DNA from: Nocardiopsis suaedae
GTDB lineage: Bacteria > Actinomycetota > Actinomycetes > Streptosporangiales > Streptosporangiaceae
NCBI RefSeq assembly: GCF_027706745.1
Contig: NZ_JAQFWP010000020.1
Location: forward strand, 1 to 64,000
Reading direction: 5' to 3'
DNA: 64,000 nucleotides
Positions 8,124 to 19,641 of this stretch are shown piece after piece. The translations under genes were made by a program, and so were the position numbers. Numbering within the stretch: the first letter of the stretch is position 1; each line of letters begins with the position of its first letter. The notes under the pieces were generated by a model. The model was not told where the DNA came from. It searched no databases and worked only from the letters and a program-made list of their open reading frames with translations.

Positions 8124-10247
8124 ATGCCTGATCTCCGCTACCCCCCTGCCGAGCGCCAGGACCTGGTGGACGAGCTGCACGGGACGCGCGTCGCCGACCC
8201 CTACCGGTGGCTGGAGGACGCCGGATCGGCGCGGACCAAGGAGTGGTCCGCGGCCCAGGACGCGCTCTTCGCCGCCGCCGCGCGCGGCTTCACCGGGCAG
8301 GAGCGGTTCGCCGCCGACATCCGGGCGCTGCTGTCCGCCGGGTACACCGGCCCGCCGGTGTGGCGCGGCGGCCGGTCGTTCTTCGTGCGGCGCGCCTCCG
8401 ACGCCGAGCACGGCGTGCTGGTGACCTCCGCCCCCGGGGAAGAGGAGCGGGTGCTGGTCGACCCGAACGCGCTCGACCCGGCCGGGACCACCACGCTGGA
8501 CTACTGGCGGCCCGACCGGGAGGGCAGCCTGCTGGCGTACCAGGTCTCCGAGGGCGGGGACGAGGAGCCGCTGCTGCGGGTGATGGACGTGGCCACCGGC
8601 GCGGTCGTGGACGGGCCCATCGACCGGTGCCGGTACTCGCCGGTGGCGTGGCTGCCCGGCGGGGAGGCCTTCTACTACGTGCGGCGGCTGCCGCCCGAAC
8701 AGGTCCCCGAGGAGGAGCGCCAGTACCACCGGCGGGTGTACCTGCACCGGGTGGGCACCCCGGCCGACTCGGACACCGCGGTCTTCGGCGCGGGGCGCGG
8801 CATGACCGAGTACTTCGGGGTGGCGGTCGGCCGCGACGGGCACCACCTGGTGCTGACCGCCTCGGAGGGCACCTCGGCCAGCAACGACGCCTGGATCGCC
8901 GACCTGCGCGAGGGCCCGCTGGAGGCGCCGCGGCTGCGCCCGGTGCAGGAGGGCGTGGACGCCGAGGCCTCACCGCACGTGGGGCGGGACGGGCGGCTGT
9001 ACCTGTTCACCGACCGGGACTCCCCGCGCGGCCGCCTGTGCGTGTGCGACCCCGCCGCCCCCGGCGCGGAGAACTGGCGCACCCTCATCGGGCCCGACCC
9101 GGAGGCGGTGCTGGACGACTACGCCGTGCTCGACGGGCCGGAGCTGGAGCGCCCGCAGGTGGTGGCGTCCTGGCGGCGGCACGCGATCAGCGAGGTCACC
9201 CGGCACGACCTGGCCACCGGGGAGCCGCTGGAGACGGTGGCGCTGCCCGGCCTCGGCAGCGTCGGCGGCCTGATGGACCGGCCCGAGGGCGGCCACGAGG
9301 TGTGGTTCACCTACACCGACCACACCACGCCCGTCGAGGTGCACCGGTTGGACGCGCGCACCGGGCGGCTGGAGCGGTGGGCGTCGGCGCCCGGTGCCGA
9401 CGGGCTGGACCTGCCGCCGGTCCGCACCGAGCAGCAGGTGGCCGTCTCCCGGGACGGAACACCGGTGCGGATGCTGGTGGTCCGCGCCGACGACGGGGAC
9501 GACCGGCCCCGGCCAGCGGTCCTGTACGGCTACGGGGGCTTCTCCATCTCCATGACGCCCGGGTACTCGGCCACCATCCTGGCGTGGGTGCGGGCCGGGG
9601 GCGCCTACGCGGTGGCGAACCTGCGCGGCGGTCTGGAGGAGGGCGAGGAGTGGCACCGGGCGGGGATGCTCGGCTCCAAGCAGAACGTCTTCGACGACTG
9701 CGTCGCCGCCGCTGAGCACCTGGTGTCCTCGGGCACGGCCCGCGCCGACGGCCTGGCGGTGATGGGCGGCAGCAACGGGGGCCTGCTGGTGGGGGCGGCC
9801 GTCACGCAGCGCCCGGACCTGTTCGCCGCCGCCGTGTCGTCGGCGCCGCTGCTGGACATGGTGCGCTACGAGCGGTTCGGGCTCGGGCGGCTGTGGAGCG
9901 TGGAGTACGGCAGCGCCGACGTGCCCGAGGAGCTGGAGTGGCTGCTGGCCTACTCGCCGTACCACAGGGTGCGCGAGGGGGTCCGGTACCCGGCGACGCT
10001 GTTCACCGTCTTCGACAACGACACCCGGGTGGACCCGCTGCACGCGCGGAAGATGTGCGCGGCGCTCCAGCACGCGACGGCGGCCCCGCCCGAAGAGCGT
10101 CCGGTGCTGATCCGCAGGGAGGCCCAGGTGGGGCACAGTGCGCGGTCGGTGAGCCGGAGCGTCGCGCTCAGCGCGCACCAGCTGGCGTTCCTGGCCCGGT
10201 ACACCGGCATGGGCGCCGGCACGACGAGCGGCGACGCGCGGGGCTAG
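8124..10247 (+). CDS. Prolyl oligopeptidase family serine peptidase
   Basis: A 707-residue S9A-type enzyme that cleaves short peptides after proline; no signal peptide is visible, so it is probably cytoplasmic. The N-terminus YPPAERQDLVDELHGTRVADPYRWLED is a hallmark of the family, followed by the beta-propeller. The C-terminal alpha/beta hydrolase domain shows the nucleophile GGSNGGLLVG (about residue 550), the aspartate in DNDTRVDPLHARK (about 632) and the histidine in QVGHSARS (about 673); the usual GHG is GHS here. The length is normal. TAGAGT six bases before ATG suggests a leaderless mRNA. A strong terminator follows directly, so it is monocistronic. Confidence 0.95.
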   Translation: MPDLRYPPAERQDLVDELHGTRVADPYRWLEDAGSARTKEWSAAQDALFAAAARGFTGQERFAADIRALLSAGYTGPPVWRGGRSFFVRRASDAEHGVLVTSAPGEEERVLVDPNALDPAGTTTLDYWRPDREGSLLAYQVSEGGDEEPLLRVMDVATGAVVDGPIDRCRYSPVAWLPGGEAFYYVRRLPPEQVPEEERQYHRRVYLHRVGTPADSDTAVFGAGRGMTEYFGVAVGRDGHHLVLTASEGTSASNDAWIADLREGPLEAPRLRPVQEGVDAEASPHVGRDGRLYLFTDRDSPRGRLCVCDPAAPGAENWRTLIGPDPEAVLDDYAVLDGPELERPQVVASWRRHAISEVTRHDLATGEPLETVALPGLGSVGGLMDRPEGGHEVWFTYTDHTTPVEVHRLDARTGRLERWASAPGADGLDLPPVRTEQQVAVSRDGTPVRMLVVRADDGDDRPRPAVLYGYGGFSISMTPGYSATILAWVRAGGAYAVANLRGGLEEGEEWHRAGMLGSKQNVFDDCVAAAEHLVSSGTARADGLAVMGGSNGGLLVGAAVTQRPDLFAAAVSSAPLLDMVRYERFGLGRLWSVEYGSADVPEELEWLLAYSPYHRVREGVRYPATLFTVFDNDTRVDPLHARKMCAALQHATAAPPEERPVLIRREAQVGHSARSVSRSVALSAHQLAFLARYTGMGAGTTSGDARG

Positions 10248-10282
10248 GGCGGGGCGGGGCGGCGCTTCCGCCCCGCCCCGCC
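10248..10282 (+). terminator. Terminator after prolyl oligopeptidase
   Basis: A perfect 15-bp stem GGCGGGGCGGGGCGG / CCGCCCCGCCCCGCC (10248-10262 and 10268-10282) with a 5-base loop begins one base after the stop codon. Confidence 0.8.
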
Positions 10283-10361
10283 CGCCGCTCAGGGCCCCCG
10301 ATACCCTGGTATGCCGTGCCCGGACGGGCTCACGAGTCGGACCAGGGGGGACGGGAAGGAC

Positions 10362-10865
10362 GTGTTGGACACCGGGGCGGAAGCGCAGAGCGCGCAGGCC
10401 GCGGACAGGGGCGGGCGCCAGGGCGAGGACGGCCCCGGCGCGCCGGGGCGCGGGCGGCGCCACGTGCACCTCGCCCATGTGCGCTTCGCCGACCTCGATC
10501 CGCTGAACCACGTGAACAACGTGCGGATGCTGACCTACCTGGAGGACGCCCGCATCGCGTTCCTGAGGTGGGACGCCCCCGGCGGCGACGGCGACGGCGG
10601 CCCGCTCGGCGCCATGGTGGTGGCCCGGCACGAGGTGGACTACGTGGCCCCGCTGGTGCTGCGGCGGGACCCCGTGCGGGTGGAGACCCGCGTCACCGAG
10701 GTCCGCGGGGCCAGCTTCCGGCTGGCCTACGAGATCCTCGACGACGAGCGGGTCTACCTGCGGGCCGAGTCCGTCATCGTCGGCTACGACCTGGAGCGGC
10801 AGCGCTCGCGCCGGCTCACCCCCGACGAGCTGGAGTACCTGGAGGGCTACCGGGAGCCGGCCTGA
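10362..10865 (+). CDS. Hot-dog fold acyl-CoA thioesterase
   Basis: A protein of about 167 residues with the 4-hydroxybenzoyl-CoA thioesterase (4HBT) motif VRFADLDPLNHVNNVRMLTYLEDAR near residue 45, where the D in the DLDPLNH segment is the expected catalytic position. It probably hydrolyses an acyl-CoA; substrate unknown. The start is uncertain. A -10-like TACCCT (10302-10307) would place the transcript start past ATG 10311, and GGGAAGGA (10353-10360) precedes GTG 10362 and TTG 10365, so I prefer these; ATG 10311 would give 184 residues. The first 40 residues are a basic Gly-rich linker. It overlaps the convergent symporter gene by 19 bp. Confidence 0.78.
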   Translation: MLDTGAEAQSAQAADRGGRQGEDGPGAPGRGRRHVHLAHVRFADLDPLNHVNNVRMLTYLEDARIAFLRWDAPGGDGDGGPLGAMVVARHEVDYVAPLVLRRDPVRVETRVTEVRGASFRLAYEILDDERVYLRAESVIVGYDLERQRSRRLTPDELEYLEGYREPA

Positions 10866-12238
10866 CCCTCCGCCGGGGTCCCGTCCGGGGCCCCGGCCGC
10901 CTCCCCGACCGGTCCGCCCCCCTGGCCCAGGTCGCGGCCGCGGGTCTCGGGGGAGACGGCCACCGCCGCCAGGGTGAGCACCGCGGCCCCGGCCACGTAC
11001 ACCGCCACCGGCACCGCCGAGGCGAACGCCGCCAGCAGCGAGGTGGCGATCAGCGGGGCCAGTCCCCCGGCGACGATCGAGGCGAGCTGGTAGCCGATGG
11101 AGGCGCCCGAGTAGCGCGTGCGGGTGCCGAACAGCTCGGAGAAGTAGGCGGCCTGGGGCCCGTACATGGCGGCGTGCAGGACCAGGCCCACCCCGGCGGC
11201 GGCGAGGAGCGCCCAGAAACCCGCCCGGTCGACCAGCGGGAAGAACACGAACATCCACACGCCGACCCCGGCGGCGCCGAAGGCGACCACGGGGCGGCGC
11301 CCCACCTTGTCGGACAGGGCTCCCCACAGCGGGATCGCCACGAGCTGGACGACCGCGGCCGCCAGCAGGGCGTTGAGCACCGTGCCGCGTTCGACCCCGG
11401 CCTCCTGAACCGCGTAGACCAGGATGAACGCGGTGATCACGTAGTAGGAGATGTTCTCGGCGAGGCGGACGCCCATCGCCACCAGCAGCTCCCGCCAGTG
11501 GTCGCGCAGGACGGCGACCAGGGGCGCGCGCTCGGCGGGGCCGGACGCCTTCGCGGAGGCCTCGGCCTTGCGGGCGGCCTCCAGGAACACCGGGGACTCC
11601 GAGACGGCCAGGCGGATGTACAGGCCGATGAGGACCAGCAGCCCGGACAGCAGGAACGGGATGCGCCAGCCCCAGGCGTCGAAGGCCTCGGCGGGCTGGA
11701 CGGCGGCCAGCACCGCCAGCACGGCGGTCGCGAGGAGGTTGCCGCAGGGCACCCCGGCCTGCGGCCAGGAGGCCCAGAAGCCGCGGTGCCGGGCGCTGCC
11801 GTGCTCGGAGACGAGCAGGACGGCCCCGCCCCACTCGCCGCCCAGGGCGAAGCCCTGGACGACGCGCAGCAGGATGAGCAGCAGCGGCGCGGCGACGCCG
11901 ATGGTGGCGTAGCCCGGCAGCAGCCCGATGGCGAACGTGGAGGCGCCCATCATCAGCAGGCTGATGACGAGCAGGCGCTTGCGGCCGGTGCGGTCGCCGA
12001 AGTGCCCGAAGACGAGGCCGCCGAGGGGGCGGGCGACGAAGCCGACGGCGTAGGTGCCGAAGGAGAGCAGGACCCCGGTGAGGGGGTCGGCGTCGGGGAA
12101 GAAGACGGTGCCGAAGACGAGGGCGGCCGCCGATCCGTAGAGGAAGAAGTCGTACCACTCGATGGTGGTGCCGATGAGGCTGGAGGTCACCACCTTCGCG
12201 AACGATCCGCGGGAGGCGGGGGCGCGCGTCGGTGCCAT
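10847..12238 (-). CDS. MHS-family metabolite:H+ symporter
   Basis: A 463-residue MFS protein of the metabolite:H+ symporter family (ShiA/KgtP/ProP-like). Evidence is the N-terminal SSLIGTTIEWYDFFLYGSAAALVFG, the loop GHFGDRTGRKR (about residue 90), LRVVQGFALGGEWGGAVLL (about 130) and the mid-loop SDKVGRRP (about 305), all typical of the family. Twelve membrane helices are expected. It takes up a polar organic acid or osmolyte, but the substrate cannot be told. The start MAPTRAP at 12238 is supported by AAAAGGTGG 6-14 bases upstream; the frame extends upstream to 12592 only through repeat sequence. Confidence 0.88.
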   Translation of the reverse strand: MAPTRAPASRGSFAKVVTSSLIGTTIEWYDFFLYGSAAALVFGTVFFPDADPLTGVLLSFGTYAVGFVARPLGGLVFGHFGDRTGRKRLLVISLLMMGASTFAIGLLPGYATIGVAAPLLLILLRVVQGFALGGEWGGAVLLVSEHGSARHRGFWASWPQAGVPCGNLLATAVLAVLAAVQPAEAFDAWGWRIPFLLSGLLVLIGLYIRLAVSESPVFLEAARKAEASAKASGPAERAPLVAVLRDHWRELLVAMGVRLAENISYYVITAFILVYAVQEAGVERGTVLNALLAAAVVQLVAIPLWGALSDKVGRRPVVAFGAAGVGVWMFVFFPLVDRAGFWALLAAAGVGLVLHAAMYGPQAAYFSELFGTRTRYSGASIGYQLASIVAGGLAPLIATSLLAAFASAVPVAVYVAGAAVLTLAAVAVSPETRGRDLGQGGGPVGEAAGAPDGTPAEGQAGSR

Positions 12239-12932
12239 GGGCGTCCACCTTTTCGGGGTGCAGGGGTCGGGGGGTCTGGTGATCGGACGGCCGGCCGTTC
12301 CGCCGGCCCGGGACACGAGGTCACGGGCCCGGCACGAGCAAGGTAGGCCCACGGTGTGGCAGGGACCATAGGGGAGGGACACGGGGATGGGAGCCCCGTG
12401 GTGTCGGCCGGGCACATGCCGTGGCGGCGACGGAGCGAGAGGGGCGGTTCCCTGATCCCACCTGCCGGGCTGCGGGCCCCTCGCGGCCCGGCTGGTCGAC
12501 GGCTCAGCCGGTACCCCGCTCCAGGCTCCGGCCGGGCGGCGAGCCGCCGCAGTGCGGGGTGATCGGACGGCGGCCACGCACATTCCGTGCAATCGACGGC
12601 GCTACCGGAAGGGCCGCCGGCCTTCCTCGTCGATGCCTACACCCCACGTTCCGATGCCCCGCCGACCGGCCGTGGAGCGTGAGCGGGGCACGTGGCGCGC
12701 CGGAGACCCGTACCCCCTCATGGCTGCGGCGCACATGGGTCGCGTTGCCCGTGTGTTCTGTATCGACATGACCGATTCAGCGGTGCCCGCCTACATTGAT
12801 CCCCGGGCGACCGCCGAGGCGCCTGACGAGCGCCGAGCGGGGCCGCCGATCACCCGCGCTCCCGCCCCCTGCCCTACGGGCGATCGGAGCGCCGAACCGC
12901 CGGTGCGTGCGACGAGACGAGGTGAGGACGCC
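12239..12932. other. Gene-free region with repeat copy
   Basis: A 694-bp divergent spacer between the symporter and the SDR gene. It contains the promoter region and Shine-Dalgarno sequence of the symporter, repeat-family copy 2 (12377-12545), and the leader of the SDR gene with GAGGTGAGG at 12919-12928. Long open frames here are shadows of the repeat. Confidence 0.5.
12377..12545 (+). repeat. Intergenic repeat family, copy 2
   Basis: Plus-strand unit with GTGTCGGCCGGGCAC (12401 onwards), GGGGCGGTTCCC (12441-12452), CCTGCCGGGC, GGGCCCCTCGCGGCCCGG (12474-12491) and CTCAGCCGGTACCCCGCTCC (12503 onwards). The order matches the units at 63400-64000. The block normally found upstream of these (GGCGGCGACGACGAAGGTC) is missing or degenerate. 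Confidence 0.65.
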
Positions 12933-13718
12933 ATGACCACCACCGAGCAGCGCCCCGAGCCCCCGGCCGGGCCGCTCGACCTGGACGGGCGGACGGCCGT
13001 GGTGACCGGGGCGGCCTCCGGGATCGGCCGTGCCTGCGCGCTGCGCCTCTCCGCCGCCGGGGCCGATGTGCTCCTGGTCGACCGGGACGCCGACGGGGTC
13101 GAGGGGCTCGCCGCCGACGGCGCCGGTCGGCCCCGCATCGTGGACCTGGACGACCCGGAGGCGGCCGCGGCCGTCGGCGAGGGCGCCGACATCGTCGTCA
13201 ACAACGCCGGGATGCAGACGGTCGCCCCCGTGAAGGACTTCCCTCCCGAGCGCTTCGCCCTGATGATGAGGGTGATGGTCGAATCGCCCTTCCGCATCGT
13301 GCGCTCCGCGCTCCCGCACATGTACGCCCGCGGGTGGGGGCGGATCGTGAACATCTCCTCGGTGCACGGACTGCGCGCCTCCCCCTACAAGTCGGCCTAT
13401 ACCACCGCCAAGCACGCCCTGGAGGGCTTCTCCAAGGCGGTGGCGGCCGAAGCGGCCCGGCACGGTGTCACCTCCAACTGCGTCTGCCCGGGGTACGTGC
13501 GCACCCCGCTGGTCGAAGGGCAGATCGCCGAGCAGGCGGCCGCGCACGGCATACCGGCCGAGGAGGTCGCCGAGCGCGTCCTGCTGGCGCGCTCTCCGCT
13601 GAAGCGGCTGCTGGATCCCGAAGAGGTGGCCGAAGCGGTCGCCTACCTGTGCGGGCCGGGGGCGTCGTTCGTCACCGGCTCCTCGCTCGTGCTCGACGGC
13701 GGTTGGAGCGCGACCTGA
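12933..13718 (+). CDS. SDR oxidoreductase, 3-hydroxybutyrate dehydrogenase-like
   Basis: A 261-residue classical short-chain dehydrogenase. It shows the NAD site TGAASGIG (residues 24-31), NNAG (about 89-92), catalytic Ser in NISSVHG (about 143), YTTAKHA (YxxxK, about 155-159) and PGYVRTPLV. This combination, with KHALEGFSK and the C-terminal SFVTGSSLVLDGGW, most resembles D-beta-hydroxybutyrate dehydrogenase (BdhA), which interconverts 3-hydroxybutyrate and acetoacetate; other substrates are possible. The start is ATG 12933 after GAGGTGAGG. The downstream GAF/PucR regulator overlaps its last 16 bases, so they are translationally coupled and the regulator probably senses a related metabolite. 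Confidence 0.85.
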   Translation: MTTTEQRPEPPAGPLDLDGRTAVVTGAASGIGRACALRLSAAGADVLLVDRDADGVEGLAADGAGRPRIVDLDDPEAAAAVGEGADIVVNNAGMQTVAPVKDFPPERFALMMRVMVESPFRIVRSALPHMYARGWGRIVNISSVHGLRASPYKSAYTTAKHALEGFSKAVAAEAARHGVTSNCVCPGYVRTPLVEGQIAEQAAAHGIPAEEVAERVLLARSPLKRLLDPEEVAEAVAYLCGPGASFVTGSSLVLDGGWSAT

Positions 13719-15712
13719 ACCGGCCCGCGGCCCCGCTTCCCGGCCCGGTCGGCGGCGAGGGGCCGCAGACCTGGTTCCTGCGCCTGCTGCTGCGCGACGC
13801 CCCGGCCGTGGAGTACGAGCGCCCCCTGATGGACGCGCGGGCGGCCGGGTGGGACGCCGGACGGCTCGCCGAGCTGGAGACCGCCAAGGTGCTGGCGCTG
13901 GAGGTGCGGTCGGTGCTGGCCGACCGGCGGCGGCGCGAGTCGGAGCTGGCGGCGCTCTACGAGACCGCCAGCGACCTGGCGGGCATGCGCGACCTCGACC
14001 GGGTGCTGCACGCCATCGTCGACCGCGCCCGCAACCTGCTGGGCACCGACACCGCCTACCTGACCCTGCGCGACCAGGAGCGCGACGACGGCGGCACCAG
14101 CATGCGGGTCACCTCCGGCTCGGTCTCGGCCCGGTTCCAGCGGCTGCGGCTCAGCCCCGGCGACGGGCTGGGCGGGCTGGTGGCCCAGACGGCTCTGCCC
14201 TACGTCACCGCCAACTACCTCAACGACGCCCGGTTCCTGCACACCGACGACATCGACGCCGGTGTGAGCGAAGAGGGCCTGGTCGCGATCCTCGGGGTGC
14301 CGCTGCAGCTCAACGGGCGGGTGATCGGGGTGCTGTTCGCGGCCAACCGGCGCGAGCGGCCGTTCTCGCACGAGGAGGTGGCGCTGCTGGGGTCGCTGGC
14401 CGCGCACGCCTCCATCGCCATCGACAACGCGGGGCTGCTGGAGGACACCCGGGCGGCGCTGGAGGAGCTGGGCGAGGTCAACCAGCGGCTCACCGAGCAC
14501 AGCGCCGGGGTGGAGCGGGCCGCCGCCGCCCATGAGCGCTTCACCGACCTGGTGCTGCGCGGCGGCGGCGTGGCGGACGTGGAGGCGGCGGTCAGCGAGG
14601 TGCTGGGCGGCCGGGCGCACCTGGTGGGCGAGCCCCCGCCGGTCGCCGGGGCGGGCCGGGCGGCGGCCGACGGCGCCGGGGACGGTGCGGGCGAAGGCGA
14701 AGAGGCGGACCGCCGGGCGGTCGAGGAGGCCGTGCGCGCGGCGCGGATCGGCGGGCGGGTGGTTCAGGGCGAGCGGGTGTGCGCGGCCCCCGTGATGGCG
14801 GGCGGCGAACCGCTGGGCAGCCTGGTGCTGGAGGGCGTCCGGCTCGACGCGGCCGACCTGCGGATCCTGGAGCGCGCGGCGATGGTGATCGCGCTGCTGC
14901 TGGTGGTGCGGCGGTCGGCGAGCGAGGCCGAGCACCGGGTGCGCACGGCGCTGCTGGACGCCCTGCTCGATGGGCCCGGGACGGACGGCGCCGACGGGGC
15001 GTGGTCGGACACGCTGCGACACCGCGCGGCCCGGCTGGGGGTGGATCTGGACGCCCCGCACGAGGCGGTGGCGGCCGAGGCGCCGGGGGCGCACGCGGGT
15101 CGGCTGGCGTCGGCGGCGCTGCACCTGGCCGAGACCGGCGGCGGACTGGCGGGGGCGCGGGGGCCGGTGACCGTGCTGGTGCTTCCGCACGGGGAGGGCG
15201 CGGCCGCGGCGAAGGCGCTGTCGGCGGCGGTGAACGCACAGGTGACCGCAGGTGTGGCGGGGACGCGGCCGGGACCGGCGGGCGTGCGGGAGGCCTTCGC
15301 GGAGGCGCGGAGGTGCCTGCGGGCGCTGGCGGCGCTGGGGCGCCGGGGCGAGGTGGCCCGCCCGGAGGAGCTGGGGTTCCTGGGGTTGCTGCTAGGCGGC
15401 GGCCGCGACGTGCGCGGGTTCGTGGAGGCGACGCTGGGGCCGGTCCTGGCCTACGACGCGGAGAAGGGGACGGCGCTGACGGAGACGCTGCGGGCGTACT
15501 TCGCGCACGGAGGCAGCCCGGCGAAGGCGAAGGACGCGCTGCACGTCCACGTGAACACGGTGACGCAGCGGCTGGAACGGGTGGGGCGCCTGCTCGGCCG
15601 CGACTGGCAGGCGCCGCAGCGGGCGCTGGAGATCCAGACGGCGCTGCGCCTGCACACCCTGGTGAACGGCGGCGTAGACCTGGAGGGCGGCCCAGGCCGC
15701 GACGGCTGGTGA
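13703..15712 (+). CDS. GAF-domain PucR/CdaR-type transcriptional regulator
   Basis: A regulator of about 669 residues. It has an N-terminal region ending in a coiled stretch (ETAKVLALEVRSVLADRRRRESE), a GAF domain (about 95-240, with LGVPLQLNGRVIGVLFAANR), a helical linker, a middle region resembling a degenerate second sensor, and a C-terminal PucR helix-turn-helix (SPAKAKDALHVHVNTVTQRLERVGRLLG, about 620-648). Such proteins activate catabolic genes on binding a small molecule. No ATG is plausible. TTG 13703 (in the sequence GGCGGTTGG) overlaps the SDR end by 16 bases and includes all conserved sequence; the start is therefore tentative. Coupling to the SDR suggests it controls that gene or pathway. 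Confidence 0.8.
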   Translation: MERDLNRPAAPLPGPVGGEGPQTWFLRLLLRDAPAVEYERPLMDARAAGWDAGRLAELETAKVLALEVRSVLADRRRRESELAALYETASDLAGMRDLDRVLHAIVDRARNLLGTDTAYLTLRDQERDDGGTSMRVTSGSVSARFQRLRLSPGDGLGGLVAQTALPYVTANYLNDARFLHTDDIDAGVSEEGLVAILGVPLQLNGRVIGVLFAANRRERPFSHEEVALLGSLAAHASIAIDNAGLLEDTRAALEELGEVNQRLTEHSAGVERAAAAHERFTDLVLRGGGVADVEAAVSEVLGGRAHLVGEPPPVAGAGRAAADGAGDGAGEGEEADRRAVEEAVRAARIGGRVVQGERVCAAPVMAGGEPLGSLVLEGVRLDAADLRILERAAMVIALLLVVRRSASEAEHRVRTALLDALLDGPGTDGADGAWSDTLRHRAARLGVDLDAPHEAVAAEAPGAHAGRLASAALHLAETGGGLAGARGPVTVLVLPHGEGAAAAKALSAAVNAQVTAGVAGTRPGPAGVREAFAEARRCLRALAALGRRGEVARPEELGFLGLLLGGGRDVRGFVEATLGPVLAYDAEKGTALTETLRAYFAHGGSPAKAKDALHVHVNTVTQRLERVGRLLGRDWQAPQRALEIQTALRLHTLVNGGVDLEGGPGRDGW

Positions 15713-16059
15713 CAGCGCCGCCGGGGCCGACGCGGGTCCGCCGCCATGGGGCCGGGGACCCCGAGACCACCGGGGAAGGCTCCACCTGTGGGACGCATCC
15801 CGGCATACCGGGCACACAACACCGGTTCGCACATCGAGCGCGGTGAACGGACCATCCCGGGCGGCGTCACGTGGCAGAACCACCGCCCTCGTCGCCCTCA
15901 CGGCGCGCACGGGCCCCGGACCCGACCGGCGCGCCCCGGTCCCCCGCGTTTCGCCGCCGCCCACCCGGACCGCCACTCCCCCTGACCGCACACACCGAAC
16001 GGCCGACAGGGGGGATCCCGGTGGCCGACGGGCGCGGGACCACCTCCTAGGCTGGCCCG
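15713..16059. other. Intergenic region before MFS gene
   Basis: 347 bp without a credible gene. CGGCATACCGGGCA at about 15799-15812 resembles a phrase near 635-655 read in reverse, perhaps a repeat remnant. The right end holds TAGGCT (16048-16053), the -10-like box of the MFS gene. Confidence 0.35.
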
Positions 16060-17283
16060 GTGCGGGTTCGGAATCGTTGGGTGATCCTCTCCGTCAGCAT
16101 GGTTGCGCAGATCGCCAGCGTCGCCTCCATGTACGGGGTCCCCTATGTCCTCCCCCAGCTCCGGGACGCCTACGGGCTCTCCACGGCCCAGGCCGGGATG
16201 CTCGTCGGCCTCCCCGCCTTCGGGCTGCTGGTCACGCTGCTCGCCTGGGGCGTCGTCATCGACCGGGTCGGCGAGCGCCCCACCATGGCGCTCAGCCTGC
16301 TGCTCACCGCCGGTTCGCTCGCCCTCCTGCCCCTGGCGGCCGGCCCCTGGACGGTCGGCGGGGTCCTGTTCCTCGCGGGGGCTTCAGGCGGCCCGGTCAA
16401 CGCGGCGAGCGGGCGCCTCATCCTGTCCTGGTTCGCCGCCCGGGAGCGCGGCCTGGCCATGGGGATCCGCCAGTCCGCACTCCCCCTCGGCATGGGGATC
16501 GCCGCCGTCGTCCTCCCCGGGGCCGCCGAGCGATGGGGGTTCGTCGGCGCGATGCTGCTCCCCGCCGCCCTGGCCGCGCTCGCCGCGCCCACCGTGCTGC
16601 TGCTGTCGCCGCCGCCCCGGCGGCGCGCCGAAGGCACGGGCGGCGGCCGGGAAGGGCCGACAGGAGACGAGGCGGAACCGGAACGGACCGGCCGCTCCGC
16701 GCGCGGACCGTCCGCCTCCCCCTACCGCGCCTGGACGATCTGGCGGGTCCACGGCGTCAGCATGCTCCTGGGCGTCCCCCAGATCTCCCTCATGGCCTAC
16801 GCCCTGGTCTACCTGGTGCAGGAGCACGGCTGGTCGGCCCCCGCCGCCGGGGCGGTCGTGGCCGCCGCCCAGGTCCCGGGCGCCGCCGGGCGGCTCCTGC
16901 TCGGCCTGTTCTCGGACCGCATCGGCGACCGCATGCGCCCGGTGCGCGTCCTCGCCTCGGTCTCCACCTGCGGCCTGCTGCTCCTGGCCGCCGCGCCCGG
17001 GGCGGCGCCGTGGACGGCGGTGCCGCTGCTGCTGGTGTGCCTGGTGCTGTCGATGAGCCACAACGGGCTCACCTTCACCTCGGTCGCCGAGATCGCCGGG
17101 ACCGCGTGGGCCGGGCGGGCGCTGGCGGTACAGAACTGGCTCCAGGCGGTCAGCACCACCCTCACCCCGGTGATGATGGCCCCGGTGATCGACGGCGCGG
17201 GGCTGCCCGCCGTGTTCGCCGCCTGCGCGGTGTTCGCGGCGGCCGCGGTGGCCGCCGTCCCCGTCACTTCAGGGAGATCGTGA
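16060..17283 (+). CDS. MFS transporter
   Basis: A 407-residue MFS permease with 12 predicted helices. It shows an N-terminal [18 protein letters not shown] helix, the loop [15 protein letters not shown] (about residues 66-80) and a polar, charged central loop (about 187-220). Related sequences are annotated as nitrate/nitrite- or CynX-like permeases, but no substrate can be assigned. GTG 16060 lies six bases after TAGGCT, so the mRNA is probably leaderless. The 3' end overlaps the convergent globin gene by 20 bp. Confidence 0.85.
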   Translation: MRVRNRWVILSVSMVAQIASVASMYGVPYVLPQLRDAYGLSTAQAGMLVGLPAFGLLVTLLAWGVVIDRVGERPTMALSLLLTAGSLALLPLAAGPWTVGGVLFLAGASGGPVNAASGRLILSWFAARERGLAMGIRQSALPLGMGIAAVVLPGAAERWGFVGAMLLPAALAALAAPTVLLLSPPPRRRAEGTGGGREGPTGDEAEPERTGRSARGPSASPYRAWTIWRVHGVSMLLGVPQISLMAYALVYLVQEHGWSAPAAGAVVAAAQVPGAAGRLLLGLFSDRIGDRMRPVRVLASVSTCGLLLLAAAPGAAPWTAVPLLLVCLVLSMSHNGLTFTSVAEIAGTAWAGRALAVQNWLQAVSTTLTPVMMAPVIDGAGLPAVFAACAVFAAAAVAAVPVTSGRS

Positions 17284-17782
17284 CCGTCTCACCGCCGTCG
17301 TCGTCCCCGTCCTCGCGGGAGGCGGCGGCCTCCGAGCCGGAGGCGACGGTGATCCCGGTGGGGTTCTCGACCTGCGGCCGGTCCTCCTCCTCGGGCACGT
17401 TCACCATGCTGTGCGCGGCGTAGACCAGGTACTCCCAGAGCCGGGCGTCCAGCTCCCGGGGCAGCTCCAGGGAGTCCACGGCGGCGCGCATGTGCTCCAG
17501 CCAGCGGTCGCGCTCGGCCGCGCCGATGCGGAAGGGGAAGTGCCGCATGCGCAGGCGCGGGTGGCCGCGCTGATCGGAGTAGGTGCGCGGCCCGCCCCAG
17601 TACTGCATGAGGAACAGGCGCAGGCGCTCCTCGGCGGGTCCCAGATCCTCCTCCGGGTACATCGCCCGGAGCACCGGGTCACCGGCGACCCCCTCGTAGA
17701 AGCGGCGGACGAGGCGGGTGAACGCCTCCTCGCCGCCGACGGCGTCGTAGAACGTCACTTGGTCATCGCGCGCGGAAGTCAT
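17264..17782 (-). CDS. glbO: Group II truncated hemoglobin (trHbO)
   Basis: A 172-residue globin of the GlbO class: a cytoplasmic heme protein that binds oxygen and helps detoxify reactive oxygen or nitrogen species. The core is recognisable: [21 protein letters not shown] (A-B helices with B10 Tyr), [18 protein letters not shown] (E helix and the insertion of group II), LRMRHFPF with the proximal His, and RDRWLEHM with the group-II Trp G8. A C-terminal tail of about 40 residues is acidic and disordered. It is convergent with the MFS gene and next to ettA, with a terminator-like hairpin between. Confidence 0.93.
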   Translation of the reverse strand: MTSARDDQVTFYDAVGGEEAFTRLVRRFYEGVAGDPVLRAMYPEEDLGPAEERLRLFLMQYWGGPRTYSDQRGHPRLRMRHFPFRIGAAERDRWLEHMRAAVDSLELPRELDARLWEYLVYAAHSMVNVPEEEDRPQVENPTGITVASGSEAAASREDGDDDGGETVTISLK

Positions 17783-17890
17783 AATCGGCTGCCAGCTTAT
17801 GCGTCCCCGCCGCCGAGGGCGAGTCCGCCGGAGAAGTTCACGGGCGGGGGAATACGGGCGGGACGGCGGCGCACGGGGCCGCCGGAACGC

Positions 17891-17929
17891 GGAGCGCGGC
17901 GGGCACCTCCGCGGACCCCGCCGCGCTCC
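17891..17929 (-). terminator. Terminator after ettA
   Basis: GGAGCGCGGCGGG (17891-17903) and CCCGCCGCGCTCC (17917-17929) form a perfect 13-bp stem with a 13-base loop, 25 bp beyond the ettA stop codon. Confidence 0.65.
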
Positions 17930-17953
17930 GATGCCGGACCGTTCGCGTTCCCG

Positions 17954-19618
<1,665 letters not shown>

Positions 19619-19641
19619 GCCTCCAGCCTAGGGCGTTCGCG

